In this document: piece by piece, positions 1 to 15,800 of the stretch
How the letters are laid out: every line of letters begins with the position of its first letter
Position numbering within the stretch: position 1 is the first letter of the stretch
Source of the DNA: Lutraria lutraria
Taxonomy: Eukaryota; Mollusca; Bivalvia; Venerida; Mactridae
Direction of reading: 5' to 3'
Assembly (NCBI GenBank): GCA_964023205.1
Contig: OZ026846.1
Coordinates: 35,174,194 to 35,238,193 of the forward strand
Length of the DNA stretch: 64,000 nucleotides
Program-made: the position numbers and the translations under genes
Notes under the pieces: generated by a model
Told to the model about the DNA's origin: nothing
What the model saw: the letters and a program-made list of their open reading frames with translations, nothing else
Database searches by the model: none

Positions 1-558
1 AAGAGTTCTAGATATCAGATTCACATTCTGGAGGTATCATATACAAAGATTTCTGATTTTCTCAATTTTGATTATACATTTTGGCCATGATTTTAAAAGA
101 CTTTAACTCAAGATTGACAGCAGAAAATTCATGTGTTCAAATTTGTATGTTTTTCATCATTTTTTATTGAGCTGATACATGATGCGGCTAAATTCAGATG
201 TAATTACAGAATATTTCTAATGAAAATGGCAAACATCACAGAACATTCCCTACACATTCAAAATCCCAAACAAGTATTGTAGCAAATGAACACAATATTG
301 CAATCACTGATTTATTTTGTTTTCACAAATTTCGATATTCATAAATCTGCAGACTAGTCACTATTATGTTGAGAAAGTGCTAAAATTATAAATAAAAATT
401 ATAACTGATGACTTTTAAAGTACAAAATAAGTATATTAAAGCAATGAGTTAAGATATATACTAAAGCAATGAGTTAAGATATATACTAAAGCAATGAATT
501 AAGATAAAGTTACAAATCCAGACACATGATCTCAAGGACATCTTGAACATAAACTTAC

Positions 559-3500
559 TTTTCAATAGATGAACAAGGGAGACAAGTCTATGTTCTTGCG
601 TCACTTGGTTCAATTTGAATTCTATATACCATTCCATATATGCCTCGAGTGTGGACTTGATGAACATACGTCCAGTATATAACATATGATGAACCCAGTC
701 AGGTACATGAAACACAACTCTTGCTAAAAATACAGAAATTCTTTGATTTTAACATGAAACACAAAATAAATGTAATAAACATCTTACACAGAATTCATCA
801 AGACAGATAATGTGATCATCAAGTTCAACAAGACAGATTATCAAGCCTGTGTGTAGTGAATGGGTTGTTGGCTCATTGATTGTAAAGTCATATCCCACCA
901 GTGACCAAATTTCCCATGTGAGGCAGCTGTGCAGCTAGCTTAATGAAGTTCATTGGTCCTACCCTGATGTCAACATGGGGTCTTCCTCCACTGTCATAGC
1001 TAGAAGTTGACAATTGAACAGCAAAGTCATTGGTGTGAGGTTGAACCCTAGTGCTGGCCCGATAACTCACAGGGATTTCATATAAAAACGTATCAGTTCA
1101 AACATTACTTGAAAATAGACTCCAAAGTAATTTATGTAGCACTGAATGATCTAATTATAATTGAATGAATAGGCACATGTGTATTCAGTAAATAAAATAA
1201 CACAGAATATTGCAAGCAGTATAATGGAATATCTCGCATTCGTTTAAAAAGATAATTAATTAAGTATTACCAATATATATTATGATGTCATATAATCCAT
1301 CTACTTCACTTTCACCAGTTTCATCCTTGTGTGGTTCAGTCTGTCTTTCAACTATATTCGCATTATTTTCAAACATTGTCATACAAAGCTGAAGCACATT
1401 AAAAGATTAATAAAGAATAGAGTATAAAATGAAAAATGTGAAATAATTATTTTACACTTTTCTTGAATATTTGAAATTCTTTTCATACCTTAGCCATGTT
1501 ATAGCATTATAGTGAACACAAACAGCATTAACTAATCAAAACTTTTCATAAAAGCATTATCACAGGTGTATGTCAAAGACTTAAGTATTGAAATGTGCAT
1601 AACTGCCCGACATGTTTGGTCAAAATCTGCAGAAAAATTGTTCAGATTTGATTACTTCACACCTTTCACTTGAAAGAAGGGGTGGGTGGGGTAGGGGGTC
1701 ATATTTATATACACAAACCTTTAAACTTGAAGTTGACTGTAAAGATGCTCCAGAATCTCTTCTTTCTCTTTTACTTAAAAATACAACATTAGGTAACATT
1801 TGTCATGAAAAATTAGAGTAAAATTACTATTTTTTAAGGCTAACCTATATCCCATCAGAAATTGAAGTGTTACTACAAACTGATGACAAAGTTCATAAAG
1901 CGAGTAACACAACTACATAGCGGGGTAAATAACGAAAAAATAGTGCAAATTGTCATACAAGCACCAAATTTTCCACACATGTTGGGAATGATATGTAGAA
2001 ATGATTTAGGGTGTGTGCCAAAGTTCAAGTGCCTCGATTAAAGATGGCCGACAAATTTTCAAAATGGCCGCCAAATATTTTTCCAGTCAAAGAACTTTTT
2101 ATCAAAACTCTCAATACCAATGAATTATACTACCTTAGCACATTATCATAACATGTTCAGTATGTTTATACATGTATATAAGTGAATTCAAACGAATTTT
2201 GTGAAATACCCCCCCCCCACCTCTAATAGAAGTTGTATATAGAACGTCACTTACTTGCCTTAGTGCAGTTTTAGGCATACATTAGTTAATCGTTAATTGT
2301 TTCCGGATAGAAGTCATCGGGATTTATTGGGAGGGGGCCCAGGACTGCTTACCTAAATAGACATTACATTCCAAGTCTTTTTGTCCTTTTCATGGAGGTC
2401 AGACACGCGGTGTCACACCCGGTAAATGCGTTGAAAAATGGGAGAACTTAATATAAACTTTTGCCCAATTGTTTCGACAGTTTCATGCACCAGAAACCAA
2501 CTGAAGTCTTTTGCTTTAAATACCAAACTCCACCCAAATAGTGTCAGTATTGATTTCTTTGAAAATAGACACTGAAAGAATTATAATGTCTGTGTCAGAA
2601 CCCCTCACCACATGCTTTTTCAAGCCGTTATCCACAGCGTGTTTCATACCCAAAATATCCTAGTATCGGCTTCTTCATGAGTGCATTGGGTCAATATAGT
2701 TATGTAGTGCTCAGTACTGCTTATCTCACTTTGGTTTTTCGTCTCAAATATAGTATCGGGTGCTTCAATCAGTAACCAAACTCATCCACCTTTTAAAAGG
2801 TATATCAGTTGCTTGAAAATTTGTTCGAATCCATTACTAACAACTGTCTAATATCTGATCAACGAGCCGTTCTTGTCATTGCTTTAAAATTAGGAAGATA
2901 TTATAAAGATCAAACACATTCTATCCGAGGGTGTCTTAGAATGCAGCAACAAGGAATAGCACAAAAACAACAGTAATGTAGCCAACAAACGTTTTCGCAG
3001 CACCAAAATTATTAATACATTTATTTACAAAAGTCAGAGCATCGGCAAGAGGTCCGTCTATTGGGGTTGTCACGTTTTGTTCGAGTACTTGAAAGAGTTG
3101 CGAGTTCGTTCGAATAATTCAAAATGCCATTGTTTGAAAGCGAAGGAGGTTTTGCATGGTCTTCGTGCTTCAAAAGAAAATCACTCAAACTGACGTTTCT
3201 GGCAAATTATAAAACGACGTAAAAAATATCACAGTTTGCTTTCATTGTAACTGAAGATTTCACTCCCCAGACGTCATGCTTTAACTTTCTACTAAATAAA
3301 TACACCTTGTGTTTTTATTGAAAGATAAAAGTATTATCAACTATTAAAACCATATCATGTAAATGAATAAGGACCCGAACTAACACAATTTATATGGTCT
3401 AATGCAAAAATAAAGGGAACAAGTACTTTACGGTATAATACAAAATTTGCTTCTCTATATGGCTGGACAAATATATAAGTGTTATTATCTGGAGTGTAAG

Positions 3501-6500
3501 AATCTGGTTCCAGAACTAAATCTGAGAATTATCTTTTCTGGTATGTCAGACCAGTCTTCAATCAGGAGACATTGAAATTCAGAACGGTCTCAGATTTATC
3601 CCGTATATATATTCACCCAATTTTAATTTATATAGAGCACACGCTGTGCTCTGTTGGGCAAGTCGTGTTCTAGAAACATTGTATGCCAAAACTGATGATT
3701 AAGCAACATCCATGGTAGCGATATTGGACACTGTAAGTGTCGATATTCACCCACTATCTTTCAAAATAATACCAACAACTTTCAGAGACATCATTTCAAC
3801 GTGCAAACCACCAAACATAAACAATGAAATTTTGTCATTGCCACTGAACAACTTGACATGGATTGAGGAAATTGATGACTTCTCGGACCTTATAAATGGA
3901 TTTTTTATGATGGCAAAACCTTTTGAAGGCATTGATATTTAAAGTTCATATTTTGTTTGATAATGCTGGTCTCCAAGTCAAGAAAATTATCAGACAATGA
4001 AGATGGTTGATTAATTTGTGAAAAGTATGCTAGAATTATATTTGCGTATTGTTCGGGTATAGATGGTACACCGATTGATGCGGGTTTATCACCAATGTAC
4101 AAGTCAACGTGGTTGTTTTTCACCGGCAACGTTCGTATCGTATGTTGAAATAAAGAAATGTCTGTCCCATGAAATGATGATATTGACGTAGTGGAGCCAG
4201 AATTGTGATCAATGTTATATTGTAAAGAGTCCACGGTGTAGCACTGGTGAACAAACTACTCAACATCGTTGTACAACATTTCCTCCAACCATTGTGGAAA
4301 TTTCAAGGACACGTTTATATTATGTACATATATCGCACTGAAATAAGATATCAATTAGATGTCGTTTCCTTGTCTACACAAAATCAAAAGGTCAATGTAA
4401 ATAGCAAATGGGGGTTCGTTTGTCTTGGAATGAAGATGGACATTTGCTGCACAGTGAATACCTCTATGACAGTTATACTGAAGTAATTGAGTTATTGCAA
4501 AGGAGACTTAGAGTTGCACTGTTCCATCTGTGCTTCATTGTTTGACTCATATTGTACCTTACTCACAAATTCAAGAGATTGTTTGGGTACTGATATCAAC
4601 TGACTTCTGGTACGAAATTACCACTGAATTTGTTTTCATGGATCATTAGCACATGCAGCAAACAATGCATGGCCTGTATATTTCTTCAAAGTCAATAAGA
4701 CTTTCTTACGCCGATTCTAATTCAGTCTCAGGTGCCTGCTCAGACAGTTGAACTATGGCACTCACTATGTCCGACAAAGTTTGTGTTTCCAATAATGTAT
4801 GTAACTAGTTCAGCAAATGTTTTTTTCTCGAATGCCTGCCGAGTATTCGACCGACTTCTCATTACGTTTTGTATTGAACGCCTTTCTCTGTTGCTAAGAG
4901 ATGTAAGACTTTTAACACTATTTCATTTTAAGAGCGACATCATAATCGGCACTGAGCTTGGCCAATAAGGAATTGAATGTTTTTGGCTCATTCATTAATG
5001 TATCGGTATTCGATGACTGGTCACATCAAGTTCGTCAATTTACAGATTTAAAAACTAAACCATAAGTATATACTTAAATAAATCCAGTGTATAAAGTCTA
5101 TTGCCAGTGATTTGAAGCAAATAGCATATTTGGTTGGCCTTCTATAAACCAATATCAAACGTTAATATCAACGATACAAACTACTCAGTATTTAGAACTA
5201 TATTACAACAATTAGCCTTAAAATAAATTACTATAAATGAATAATACAGGGAACCGTTTCTCAGATTTTTTATATTGTCCTATGTTCGTTAGATATTCCG
5301 TATCCTGAAACCCGCTAATAGACTAAAATGAAATCAAGCATCAAAATTCTGAGGCACGGTTCCTAGAAAGACATGTCTGCTACAGAATACTGAAAACAGC
5401 AAAAGGCATTTTGAAAATGCAGGTATGTACGAACCTAAACTTGCAATACTACTGATTAATTGAACGAAGTGTGTTCATCTTATATCAAATGAAAGTAGTG
5501 CCACGTACCACCGACGGACGCATTTTGACTTCTATGACAGACGGATGTTTATATGCTCGATGAACTGTAAACTTTAAAGCAGACTTTGAACCTAATTTTC
5601 TTACAATAAGCATTGAAGTTGGTTAAAGATACCATCAAAATTACATATGTCGGGCTAAACATGGTGAACTCAATCTTCCGAATTTAGCCGCTCCAATAAC
5701 CTATTTAATTATTCCCTTGGCCTTAACAACTGTCAAAAAATATTTTAGTATACATGTACCTCGGTTTGGTTATAAACCCGATTCTTTATGGTAAGAATGA
5801 TATTATGAGCATAAACTATGGATTACAATGTGTTTTCACTCCTATTATACACGCCATATAGCCTGGAGACAGTGGGTTCGAATCCGAGCGTGACCACAGC
5901 GTTCCTGACCAGGTACACGTTGGCACACGGTCTTAAATTAACCCCGACACATGTATGCACCATCATACCAAATTTGGTGCTTGTATGAAAATTTGCACTA
6001 TTTTGCCAAGAAGTACGTTTTATTTATCCCGCTATACAGTAGTAAGAAGCTGTTTAACATACCAGTAACTAATAGAATAAAGAAAAAAATAGTTAAGAAC
6101 CGTATCATATTGAAAACCAGCCCAAAGACTACAAACTCAAGTTGGTTAATTTTGAGAGTAGACAAACACTGAGGTTGAATTCTGATATATGAACAATACA
6201 CTTCAAACATAGATTTATGACAATGCACACAGTATAATCAAACCTTGCTCTGGGTTTTGGTTGTTCAATTGACTTTTCGAATGTTGAGAGGAACGTCTCC
6301 AAATGTTGTCCTTTCTGAAAAGAATTAATACATTGTATGTATTACTGTTAAAAAAATAGTACAAATTTGTAATTTCTTTTAGAGAATGGACATCTTCACA
6401 TACACATTAATAAGTATTCATGACTAGGCTTAATGCTAGTACTTTTTATCAAGACAATTTTGAAATCCAATGTACAAGTTGTCTGTGAGGTATAAGAATA

Positions 6501-6805
6501 GAAGGATGAGACAGATTACACTTTTTAGCCAATTTGAAAACCTTTACTAAATATTTACATTGATTTTACAGCCTCAAAGAACTCTCAGTCCCATAGGTCT
6601 GATAAAATGGTTTGGACAAATTCCTCCTAAAATTAGTGTCTTTCAAAGTATATGTTAATACACTGACTAACTCATTCTCAAACTGTTACACATAGATCAA
6701 TAGAATGACCAACTCAGACAAGACAATGAACAATACATCACTATTGTAAACTAACTAATCCTACCTCTTTAACTAACTTCCTTGGGACAGACTTCAAAAC
6801 ACGTC
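559..6805 (-). CDS. SNX14: SNX14 exons 22-26: Nexin_C region, incomplete
   Basis: Exon 22 (6805-6765) encodes RVLKSVPRKLVKE and exon 23 (6314-6244) KGQHLETFLSTFEKSIEQPK, matching human KSVPGKLMKEKGQHLEPF. The next exon found is 1388-1271 (MFENNANIVERQTEP then DGLYDIIIYI), followed by 723-559 (VVFHVPDWVHHMLYTGRMF, NQVTQEHRLVSLVHLLK), which starts the Nexin_C fold. The join 6244/1388 is out of phase, so a short exon corresponding to human PELTILSPTS is missing from my model; it must lie in the 4.9-kb intron that also holds a pseudogene and repeats. No final exon was recognised in 1-558. Confidence 0.88.
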
Positions 6806-9800
6806 CTAAAAATGAGACAAAAAGTAGACAAATATCCTAAAATTAGCTGACCTATCAAAAGGAGATAAATCCTACAAAGTTCTGTAAAAAACAAAAAACA
6901 GCTACTTGGTAAATGAATATACAAATTGTTACAGGCAATTAAGAAATTTGATGATTTTCTTGGCAGCCATAATCGTGAAACAGCTGACTACTAAAGGTGA
7001 AGGTTGCCATACTTCTGATTTTGACCAAATGGAACAGTACATAAATGGTATGGCGTTTACGTAGCCATCATGGCTGCAGAGAATTGAAATCGGGCAAGAG
7101 CGTCAAATTTTTAATTGTAGTGTCTTATGTATCCATCCATTCATTGAAGAATTTGTCAGTGGTAAGTGATTACAAAGTTAATTTTCTTTCCATAAACGCT
7201 GGTGTGGGGATAAAATCATGGAGGATTAATAAAAAAATTATACTGTAGCTAATGTAAATGAACTGCGGTCACAGTGATGTCGAGATGTAATTATTTTAAG
7301 TTGAAGGGCTTGCTGCTCCAGTTCAGAACAAGATATGGAAATTATTTCAGCGTCAAATAAGACCAGATCCTGTGATCTTTGCTCCATCAAGTTTTTTCAT
7401 ACTTAACTGTAGTTATAGAGAAAAAGTCCAAACTTATATGAATTATTTTATGAAACAGTGTGCGGTAAATAGTTCTTACCAATATTGATATCCAGACCAA
7501 AATCGAATGCAGATTCTGCTGTGAGAAAATTGTATAAAAGTTGACTTCCTTTTAGAATTGGCTTTGTCAACAACTTCTGTAAAGACAAAAGAAAACAAAG
7601 GTTAAAAGATCTGATGCAGCATTATATAAGTGACAAAAAACACACAGAATACTGGTAAATTTCTACATTGTATTTGAAGACCATTTCACAAACTACATTC
7701 AACAGATAATTGGATTGTAGGAAAAAAACAACTAAAATTGAACTGTCATAAAATTAAATGATAATTTAAGAGCTGCCCAAGAGAAAGTAGATAAGATACA
7801 GGAGAACAGGGAATTTATATCCCTACTCTTTTTAAATAGTTTTTCCTGGTTCTTTATCATGCCTGTTGTAAAGCACCGATACAATGGGTCTGAACTATGA
7901 GCTTGAAATAAAGATAAAAAAAAACAAATAAATACTTGTAGATATTGTTCAAATGGTTCCCTTTTGCCATCAATGAAGTCTTGGTTCTTGGTCCCAATGA
8001 ATTTCTTTGCGGGTAATAGACAATCCTCCATCATTTCACCGTGAAATTCTTTCAATTTTTGTTCCAGAGTATAAAATTCTGTGTACTTTCTAGCAACAGT
8101 CCAAGTGGCTCTGCCTTCTGTAACATTAAGTTGCAACAAAATAGTGATACAGTAAAAATAATTAGAAAACTAGTCATTCATATTTTTCATACAATATCTT
8201 GCAAAATTCAGTATCCAAGGGGATTTGAACATCATCTTATGAACAAAGAGGTGAATCTATGCAGTGAAGTGATGACAATGGGGAGTCAGCGATACTCTCT
8301 TCAAAACTAAAGCCATCAGCCATGTAACAAACATGCATATTTAAATAAGAAAACAAAGAAAATCCATTATATTACTAGCTTCAATAAGAAAGTAATTAAT
8401 GGATACTTAGAGATGGTTTTGAGACCAACTACAACCAATTATATAAATAAGATGATTTCCAGAAAGTAGGAGTTTCCTTAAGTATTTCTGTGTAAAGAAA
8501 TGTAAGCAAATAGTGTTCATATAAATATCCAAACATCAACTTACCATCTGGAACATCCACTCGTTTTATATCAACAATAAAGACAAAGAACTGCTTTTTA
8601 GGATTTTCAGGGTCTGGCCTGGCACCTAATCTTGGTATGGTTACTCTCCATGTACTAAGATCATGTGGATGAAATTGTTCTATAGTGTTTTCAAGATCAT
8701 CAATAGAAGTGTCTTCTTCTAAAGAACTAGTGGACTACAAATATAACCACATAGATTAATCTATATAAAGCTAACATGACATGGTATCCCTTATTTATCA
8801 TTATGAGGTTATTTGGTACTTTTTCAAAAATGCATTACAGCCCTGGCCAGTGTAAAGGACTAGACAATAATTTAGTCCCCTTTCCAAAAATACCAATTAG
8901 CTTTACAGACATTATTCTAACATACTGTATTGTCTCCATGCAGTGGTTTTCTTTGTGTTTTAGAAAAGGTACACTAGCCCTTAATACAGGGATGAAATAG
9001 CAGTTTGAAGCCTCTTTTGGCCATTAAAAATCTCACCTGAAATCAGTTTGGGGAATGAAATTTCAAGGAGTAATTTGGAAATTTGGCAAAGATTGCAGGA
9101 TTTCAAAGAATTTTTTTAGAGGGGAAGGCACCCATTACAGGTTACAACAATATAATATAATATAATAAAAAAAACTGCAATGTCAACAAAAAAATTAAAA
9201 TACAACTAAAATGTTTCATTCAAAAGCAACATATTTGTGACAAAACAACAATAACTTTGTAAATTTGCTTTGATTGGTAAAGAACATTCATGTTAACCTT
9301 ATAAGTGTCAACAATTTAATGGAACTTCGATAATTAACATTAAGAAATATAGATACAATATTGATTTGGAGAGAATAGAGATACTCACAGCAATAGTGGC
9401 TGTGTCTGCATCATCATTATTTTCAATGTCTAACATATCCAGAGATGAAACTGATCTAGTATCTGTAAAACAAAATAAGTCATAAACTACTAGGTAAAAA
9501 CTTGAGTTGGGTTAATGAAGTCAATATACCAAACAATGCCAAAGATTTGAGTCAAATTTCAAATGACTAAACTGTCAATGCTAAATGAGCTAAATTTGGG
9601 AGCTTAATAATTTGAAATACTAGTTATACCTTTACCATAAAAAGTAATTCACGTTAATTCAAAAAGCTACTGAAGCGTAGCTAATTATTTCAAAAGTTAC
9701 CTGATGGCTTAAAAACTTTGTCCTTAATCTTGGACCCAAATCTTGATATACCATATTCTTTCATTCTTGGTTGTCTGAAAAAAAAGTACACAGTCAAAAT

Positions 9801-12800
9801 TAAATTTACCAATTGTCATGGTAAAATGATCTCAACATGTTTAAATCTAGTCACAGTAACTCTAACAAACTCTAATGTCATAAGTATCAAGTTTGTTAAG
9901 TCCTTAGAATAAAAAGATCACACGGGAAAAACATTATGGAATCTTGGTTCATAGAGAAAAATACAGATCCTTTAATCAGACAAGTACCTTGAGACACCTC
10001 GGTTATACACCTGAGCAGCAATTCTCTCACCACATAACATTGTGTAATACTGAAAAAAAAAATGTGTAACATTGTGTAATTATCAATTTTTAACTCAATT
10101 GTACCTAAGGTATAAATGCCTAATTAGTGTCAAACTTTTGGAATAAACAGAGAAGTGTGATCTTGCTAGGCTGGATTTGAATAGCAACTTTTCATTTAAA
10201 ATTATAATTACATGTAGTAGTAGTAGTAAATAATAATACATGTGAATTTATTTCCCGTAATAAGTTTATGTAGCTGCCACTACAATATCAAGAACATCCT
10301 GACAAGGACCACTTATTTTAGGACTAGTTTTAAACATTTTCTCAATAATTCAACTTGATACTAAAGTCTAAGAATGCTTTTGGTCCAGATTTTGGTCTAA
10401 CTATCACTGAGAAATAGACATTGAATTCATGACCTTCCAATCATCAGTCCTGGTGTGTCTTTGGAATGAGCAAACAAAGTAGACAGTATTTACAAAAGAT
10501 AACATTAAACAATAAAACAAACCTCTTCACTCTGATGAAATAGTGGCAAGAAATTTTTATTGAGGAGATTGTAAACATGTTCATATGCTCTAAACATGGG
10601 CGTTGATCTGCGTAACTTCAACACATCGTTAGGAGATCCTTCTATAACTGTAATGTGAGTACCAATGAAATACAATTAATCTACACATGGGTTAGAAAAT
10701 CATTAAACTTAAAAGTCCACAAATTATTTATGAGCAATTATTAGTCATAAAATTTATTTCATACGTTCATTAGGTTATGTTAAAGTTAACAATGGGATTC
10801 AAATTGCTGATATATTGAAATCTTTTTATCAAAACCACTTTAAGGACACAAAAATCAGTCTTAGTATTGAGGTGGTCTCATTTTCAAGTTTATTAAGAGG
10901 AAATATTGAAAACATGTCCAAAAAATTGGGCATTATATTTAGGCAGCCATTATAGTAAGACGGTTGCTAAGCAATGTTTTACTACAAAACGGGCTTAAAT
11001 TTAAATTATCCACCAAAGGAATAAGAAGCTAAGCATAACGCAATACAATTATCTTTAAGGAAATAATAAATATGTGAGCTTCTTCATCCATTAAGTTCAA
11101 GCTACACCATAATGTAACATAATCTATAACTTGGTTATATGTGTAAATATCAAAACATCATTCAAGCCTATCACTATTTCTTTTGAGTCATCAACACATC
11201 ATAGGATTATTGAGTACATGTTTATCAGATCAACTGTCTAAATAACTCACTTTCATGAACTTCTAACACAATATTTTCCTCAAAATTGATTCTATCAGGA
11301 GATGCAGATGAGAAATAATTCTTATGAAGCTCTTTAAGGTCCTCATGTAGTTTGGATAAATCCTGTGTACTTAAATCAGGATTCAAAATCCTCTTGTTAA
11401 AATCCTCTGCAAAGAAAAAAAAGAGAAATAAGTTACATGCCACTCAGAATCATTACTTCAAACAACAAATTAAAGGGAAATAACTGTTCTCTGATCTACT
11501 TTAAAAATTACAAATAGGAAGATGGTTTTAAATGTTTTCCTGGTCAGCTTCGAAAACGTTAAGTAAGTATAAACAATGTTCGTGTACAGGAGATAAACTT
11601 ATAAATTTTATAAATAACTTTAAATTCCCAAATCTATTCATTAACAATGCAGGAAGTAATAAAATGATCATTAATTAATGATCTAAACAGATTTAGAAAA
11701 TAAGCTAAGCCAATAACAACATTTTTAAAGTTTATCAAGAATTCAATACAGTAAATGTTAATCTGTTGTTAATTGGTCTATTCGACACCTATGGTCATTT
11801 CAGAGCAGCCCCAGAAAAAGTGAGATAAGATAGAGTAGAACCGGCATCTATATCCGTACTCTTTTCAAATATTTTTTCCTGTTTCTTTATTGTGCCTGGT
11901 GAACGGCACTGATACATGTCTCATACCTTTCCTGCGTATTTCTTAACACAGCACCGGACTCGGTAGTTAGAATTGAGACACTGAAAAAGTGTCCCTGAAA
12001 TACAGAATGGCAGAGCCATGAATCAAACCCACAACCTTTGATTTAGTAGTTCAGCACATTACCACTAAACCACTGACCATCGCTAGGGTTCCAATTGAAA
12101 TCACCACAACCATGTCCCATTGCATAGCGAAACATAAATAAAAAGAAGTAATTTTTCAGTTCTTTAGGAATTCAATTTAGTAGTGTTCTACAGTAGTTAC
12201 ACTTTCTACGGTATTACACCTGTAACTAAGGAGATAAAACATACCACAAGCCAAGGCAAACTGTAGAACATTCACAGCTGCTTCACTTTTAAGGAACTGC
12301 ATGAATGGATATAACATTTTAGGTTTCTCTGGATCCATTACATCACCAAGTACAAATCTTAGACTCTGTAAAACAAAGAATACATTACAATGGTTTAACA
12401 TTGTGCATGAATGTCAATACATAATTATCGATCAGGCAGATTATATGAATAAAGGCTGCTGAATATTTTATTATATGATTAAATAATATTAACTGTGTTT
12501 GACATGATTTTATGAATTTCTCAATAGCTCATGTAGTAATACAACAATTTGAGCAAACACTTGAACTATTTCAAATAAATAAATAAGTTTACACATTGGT
12601 ACTTAAGACATGACTAAGGCCAGAACTGAATACTGTACGGTCTGCCAGCCTTAATAAAGAACACTTACTGGATAAACTTCTTATTATCCACCTTTCTCTA
12701 CTTACCGACTTACTAACTTTCTGAGGATGTTCTGCCTGGTCTGGATCACTCAATGATCCTCGTGTTTGATTATTGAAGTTGGCTAAGAATGAAACAATAG

Positions 12801-15800
12801 GTGATGGATTCTCTGGTGGTGGTGGAGGCTGAAATCATACAATAGTATCAAGAAAATGTTCAAAATTAAATCAGAAACTAATGAATAATTTACATTCTAC
12901 CATTGTTAATCTCAAGTATTCATTCTCCAAGAACACTTTTAAAGTGTAAATATTTCAATGTTCAAACAAGTTTTACAATTTCATTAATGTTACTGACTTT
13001 TTCAAGCTGTTTTCAACATGAGCGATCTTGAAATCCAGAACCCATATCAATAACTCATAATAGAATCATAATTATAGAAATTCAACAAAAAGAACTTAGA
13101 ATATTCAATTCTTACTTACTGGGGTATTATCAAGGAATACTAAAATCATATTGTTCACCATGTCCTGAAAAATATCACATTCTTTTTAGCTTTAAATATT
13201 CAAGGTAAAGACAGCAAAGCAATTCATGCTATTTAAATATCAACTGGCATGATAATTCGAAATGAAAATTAGTAGTTCTTTTTCTTTGTTTGTTTTAGAG
13301 TCAATAGTACAACAAAAAAAAAACACTTAGACTTGGATAAAGGTTTTAGATTTAATACACATGTGAACCCTTTTAGATGACAAAGCAGGAAATTGGGAAT
13401 TCAAATGTAGAAGTTTTGAATATCAAATTGAGAAATCTTAACAATGCAAATGCATACAAAATGCTTTTAACTGTAATAAACTACATGTTATCATTTACAA
13501 ATTACATTAATACATATAAATAATATATAAATATGATAAAAGCACATTTGTATTACAGCCAAACTCTTGATATGTGAATGGACATAATAACTTACTGGGT
13601 TAGCAACAGCATCCATGGCAGGCATGATAACTGATGCAGCTAAAATTTCTCTCAGTAATGCACACATAGCTCTGAAAAAAACGACACAATATTACAAATA
13701 CCGAGTATAATTAGTTAGGTATATAAGAAAAACAAGATAGCAAGCCTTGGTAAAAACAAGTGACTGACTACTTAAGTTGCAAAACCAGCAACGGTCAATA
13801 TAAAAAATTGTTAAGTATGAAACTCAATCTTAAGATTGGACAGGTCAGTGCAACAGCCTGGCAACTGACCAGCTAATTACATTCGATTTTATAACCATCT
13901 ACCAAGGTTGATATCCCTAGACAAAAACATCATCAAGAAAAGGATGTGTAATAGATGAATAGCTTAACCTATGATACACAGACTAAATATGATATCTATT
14001 TACTTTGATTGTAAAGCTTGAGGTCTAAGGATGTATGGGAAAAGTTTCTCAACCAGTCGACGAATATACTCCTGCTCTGACTTTCTACTATGCATGGCAT
14101 AATGTAGATTAGGCCCAAGATAGTTTAGTGCCACTTGTTGTAGGTCAGAATCTTCTGATGCTAAAATACAGAAAATCAAAAATTAAAAAGAAAATCTGAT
14201 TTTTAAGTTTTGTTTCAAACTTATTTCATAGAGCCTTGATCTAATTATTACATTTAAAAAGTAGTCAAATCTGTGTTAGGGGCCACTTCCAAATAAAGGT
14301 CAGCACATGAATAAGTTTAAAAACAGTCAGTGAGTATCTAGAACAAAATGACCTCCAAATGAGGGTCACCTGTCAATAAAGGCCACATATTGTCTTTCTC
14401 AATATTGGCCTTTGTTCACAGGTTCGAAAGTATGAGATTAATATCTCATTTTAAGGTATTCTTACACATTAATATAACTTCGAAGTAAATAAATAATTTC
14501 AATATCAATTTATACGGACAGATCAACTAAATAGCAGACTTATCAAGACAGGATTAAAAAATGTTATAAACTTCAGTCAATAAAATTATATCAATTAATC
14601 TATTAGCTCTAGTAAAATACGAACAAGAAAATTTGTCTGAAATTAATGGCCTTTAAAACTATACCAACTCTTGTATAATCTTGACACTGATACACGCCAT
14701 CTCAAATAACCTCACGTCATACTTTTTTGTAAAAAAAACATGCTAAAAATATCCCCTTATAAATCTTTTTCCTGTATAATGATTCAACAATTACCTGTAG
14801 ATTTTGCTTGTATACAAGCATGTAGGTGTTGAAGACCTGCCTTCATTAATCTCTGTGTCACCATAGTTGGAACATCAACCTATAAAATTTAGTGCATTTG
14901 ACCAAAGTACTGGCATCATCTTATCAATATGATAGAAAACAAGATATCCAATGATAAAAAGATCACCAAAATCAAGCAGATTTAGACACAGAATAATATC
15001 ACTTCATTTTTTAAGCAAATTTCTGCAAAACACATAAAGACCCTTATCTGAGATCATAAACTTGCGATCTGTCTCCAATCTCGAAATGCATATTCAGTCT
15101 TTGAATGTTTTTTAGTGAGTTATGATAAAACAATGATGAAATTAATCATATACTATTCCATCAGACTGATATACACTAGCTAAATTTGACTTTAAACACT
15201 TACATATTTCAACCAAAAAACAAAGAAGTTGAGATTCATACTGGAAGGCTGTTTTCAAGTTTTATAAACTCTGGGTCGACTAACTTTATAGTAATTCAAT
15301 GAATGAACAGGTCTCCTCACAAACCTTTTTGATCCTTCTTAACAAGACAGAAAACAGGAATCTAATGGACGTCCTCAATTCATCCACAAATTCTTCATCA
15401 GTACTAAGATCTCTAAAATGTATAAAATATTCAGTGAAAATGGAGATACATATATCTATATTAAACTCATTTTCAAATTTCAACATCACACAATTGTTTG
15501 ACTATACAAAAATCTGAACATCATGATTATTATCATTGATACATGTGCATGTATACAGTAAAACCTTGTATACAGTAAAACCTTGATAATTATACTACCA
15601 TGGCAAAAAAATACATTGAGGTCATCTTGTTGCTAAGTTGAAGTATGGATAATTTATTGAAAATTGGTTTAAAATAAGCAATCAATTCAACAAGTGGTTT
15701 CATAATCAAGCTAAAGTATAGAGGAAATGATGGAAAAAACTGGTTTGAAAATAAGGAATGTTTCATGGAGATGGTCTTACTATAGAGGTGGAAGCTCACA

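Noticed and set aside
888..1070. Coherent 60-residue minus frame inside an SNX14 intron as an extra exon
   Set aside because: It does not match SNX14, has no phase-compatible splice sites with its neighbours, and the flanking exons join in frame without it. It may be a repeat relic.
5860..5900. GGGTTCGAATCC sequence as a tRNA gene
   Set aside because: There is a B-box-like stretch but no A box at the right distance and no cloverleaf; at most a SINE remnant.
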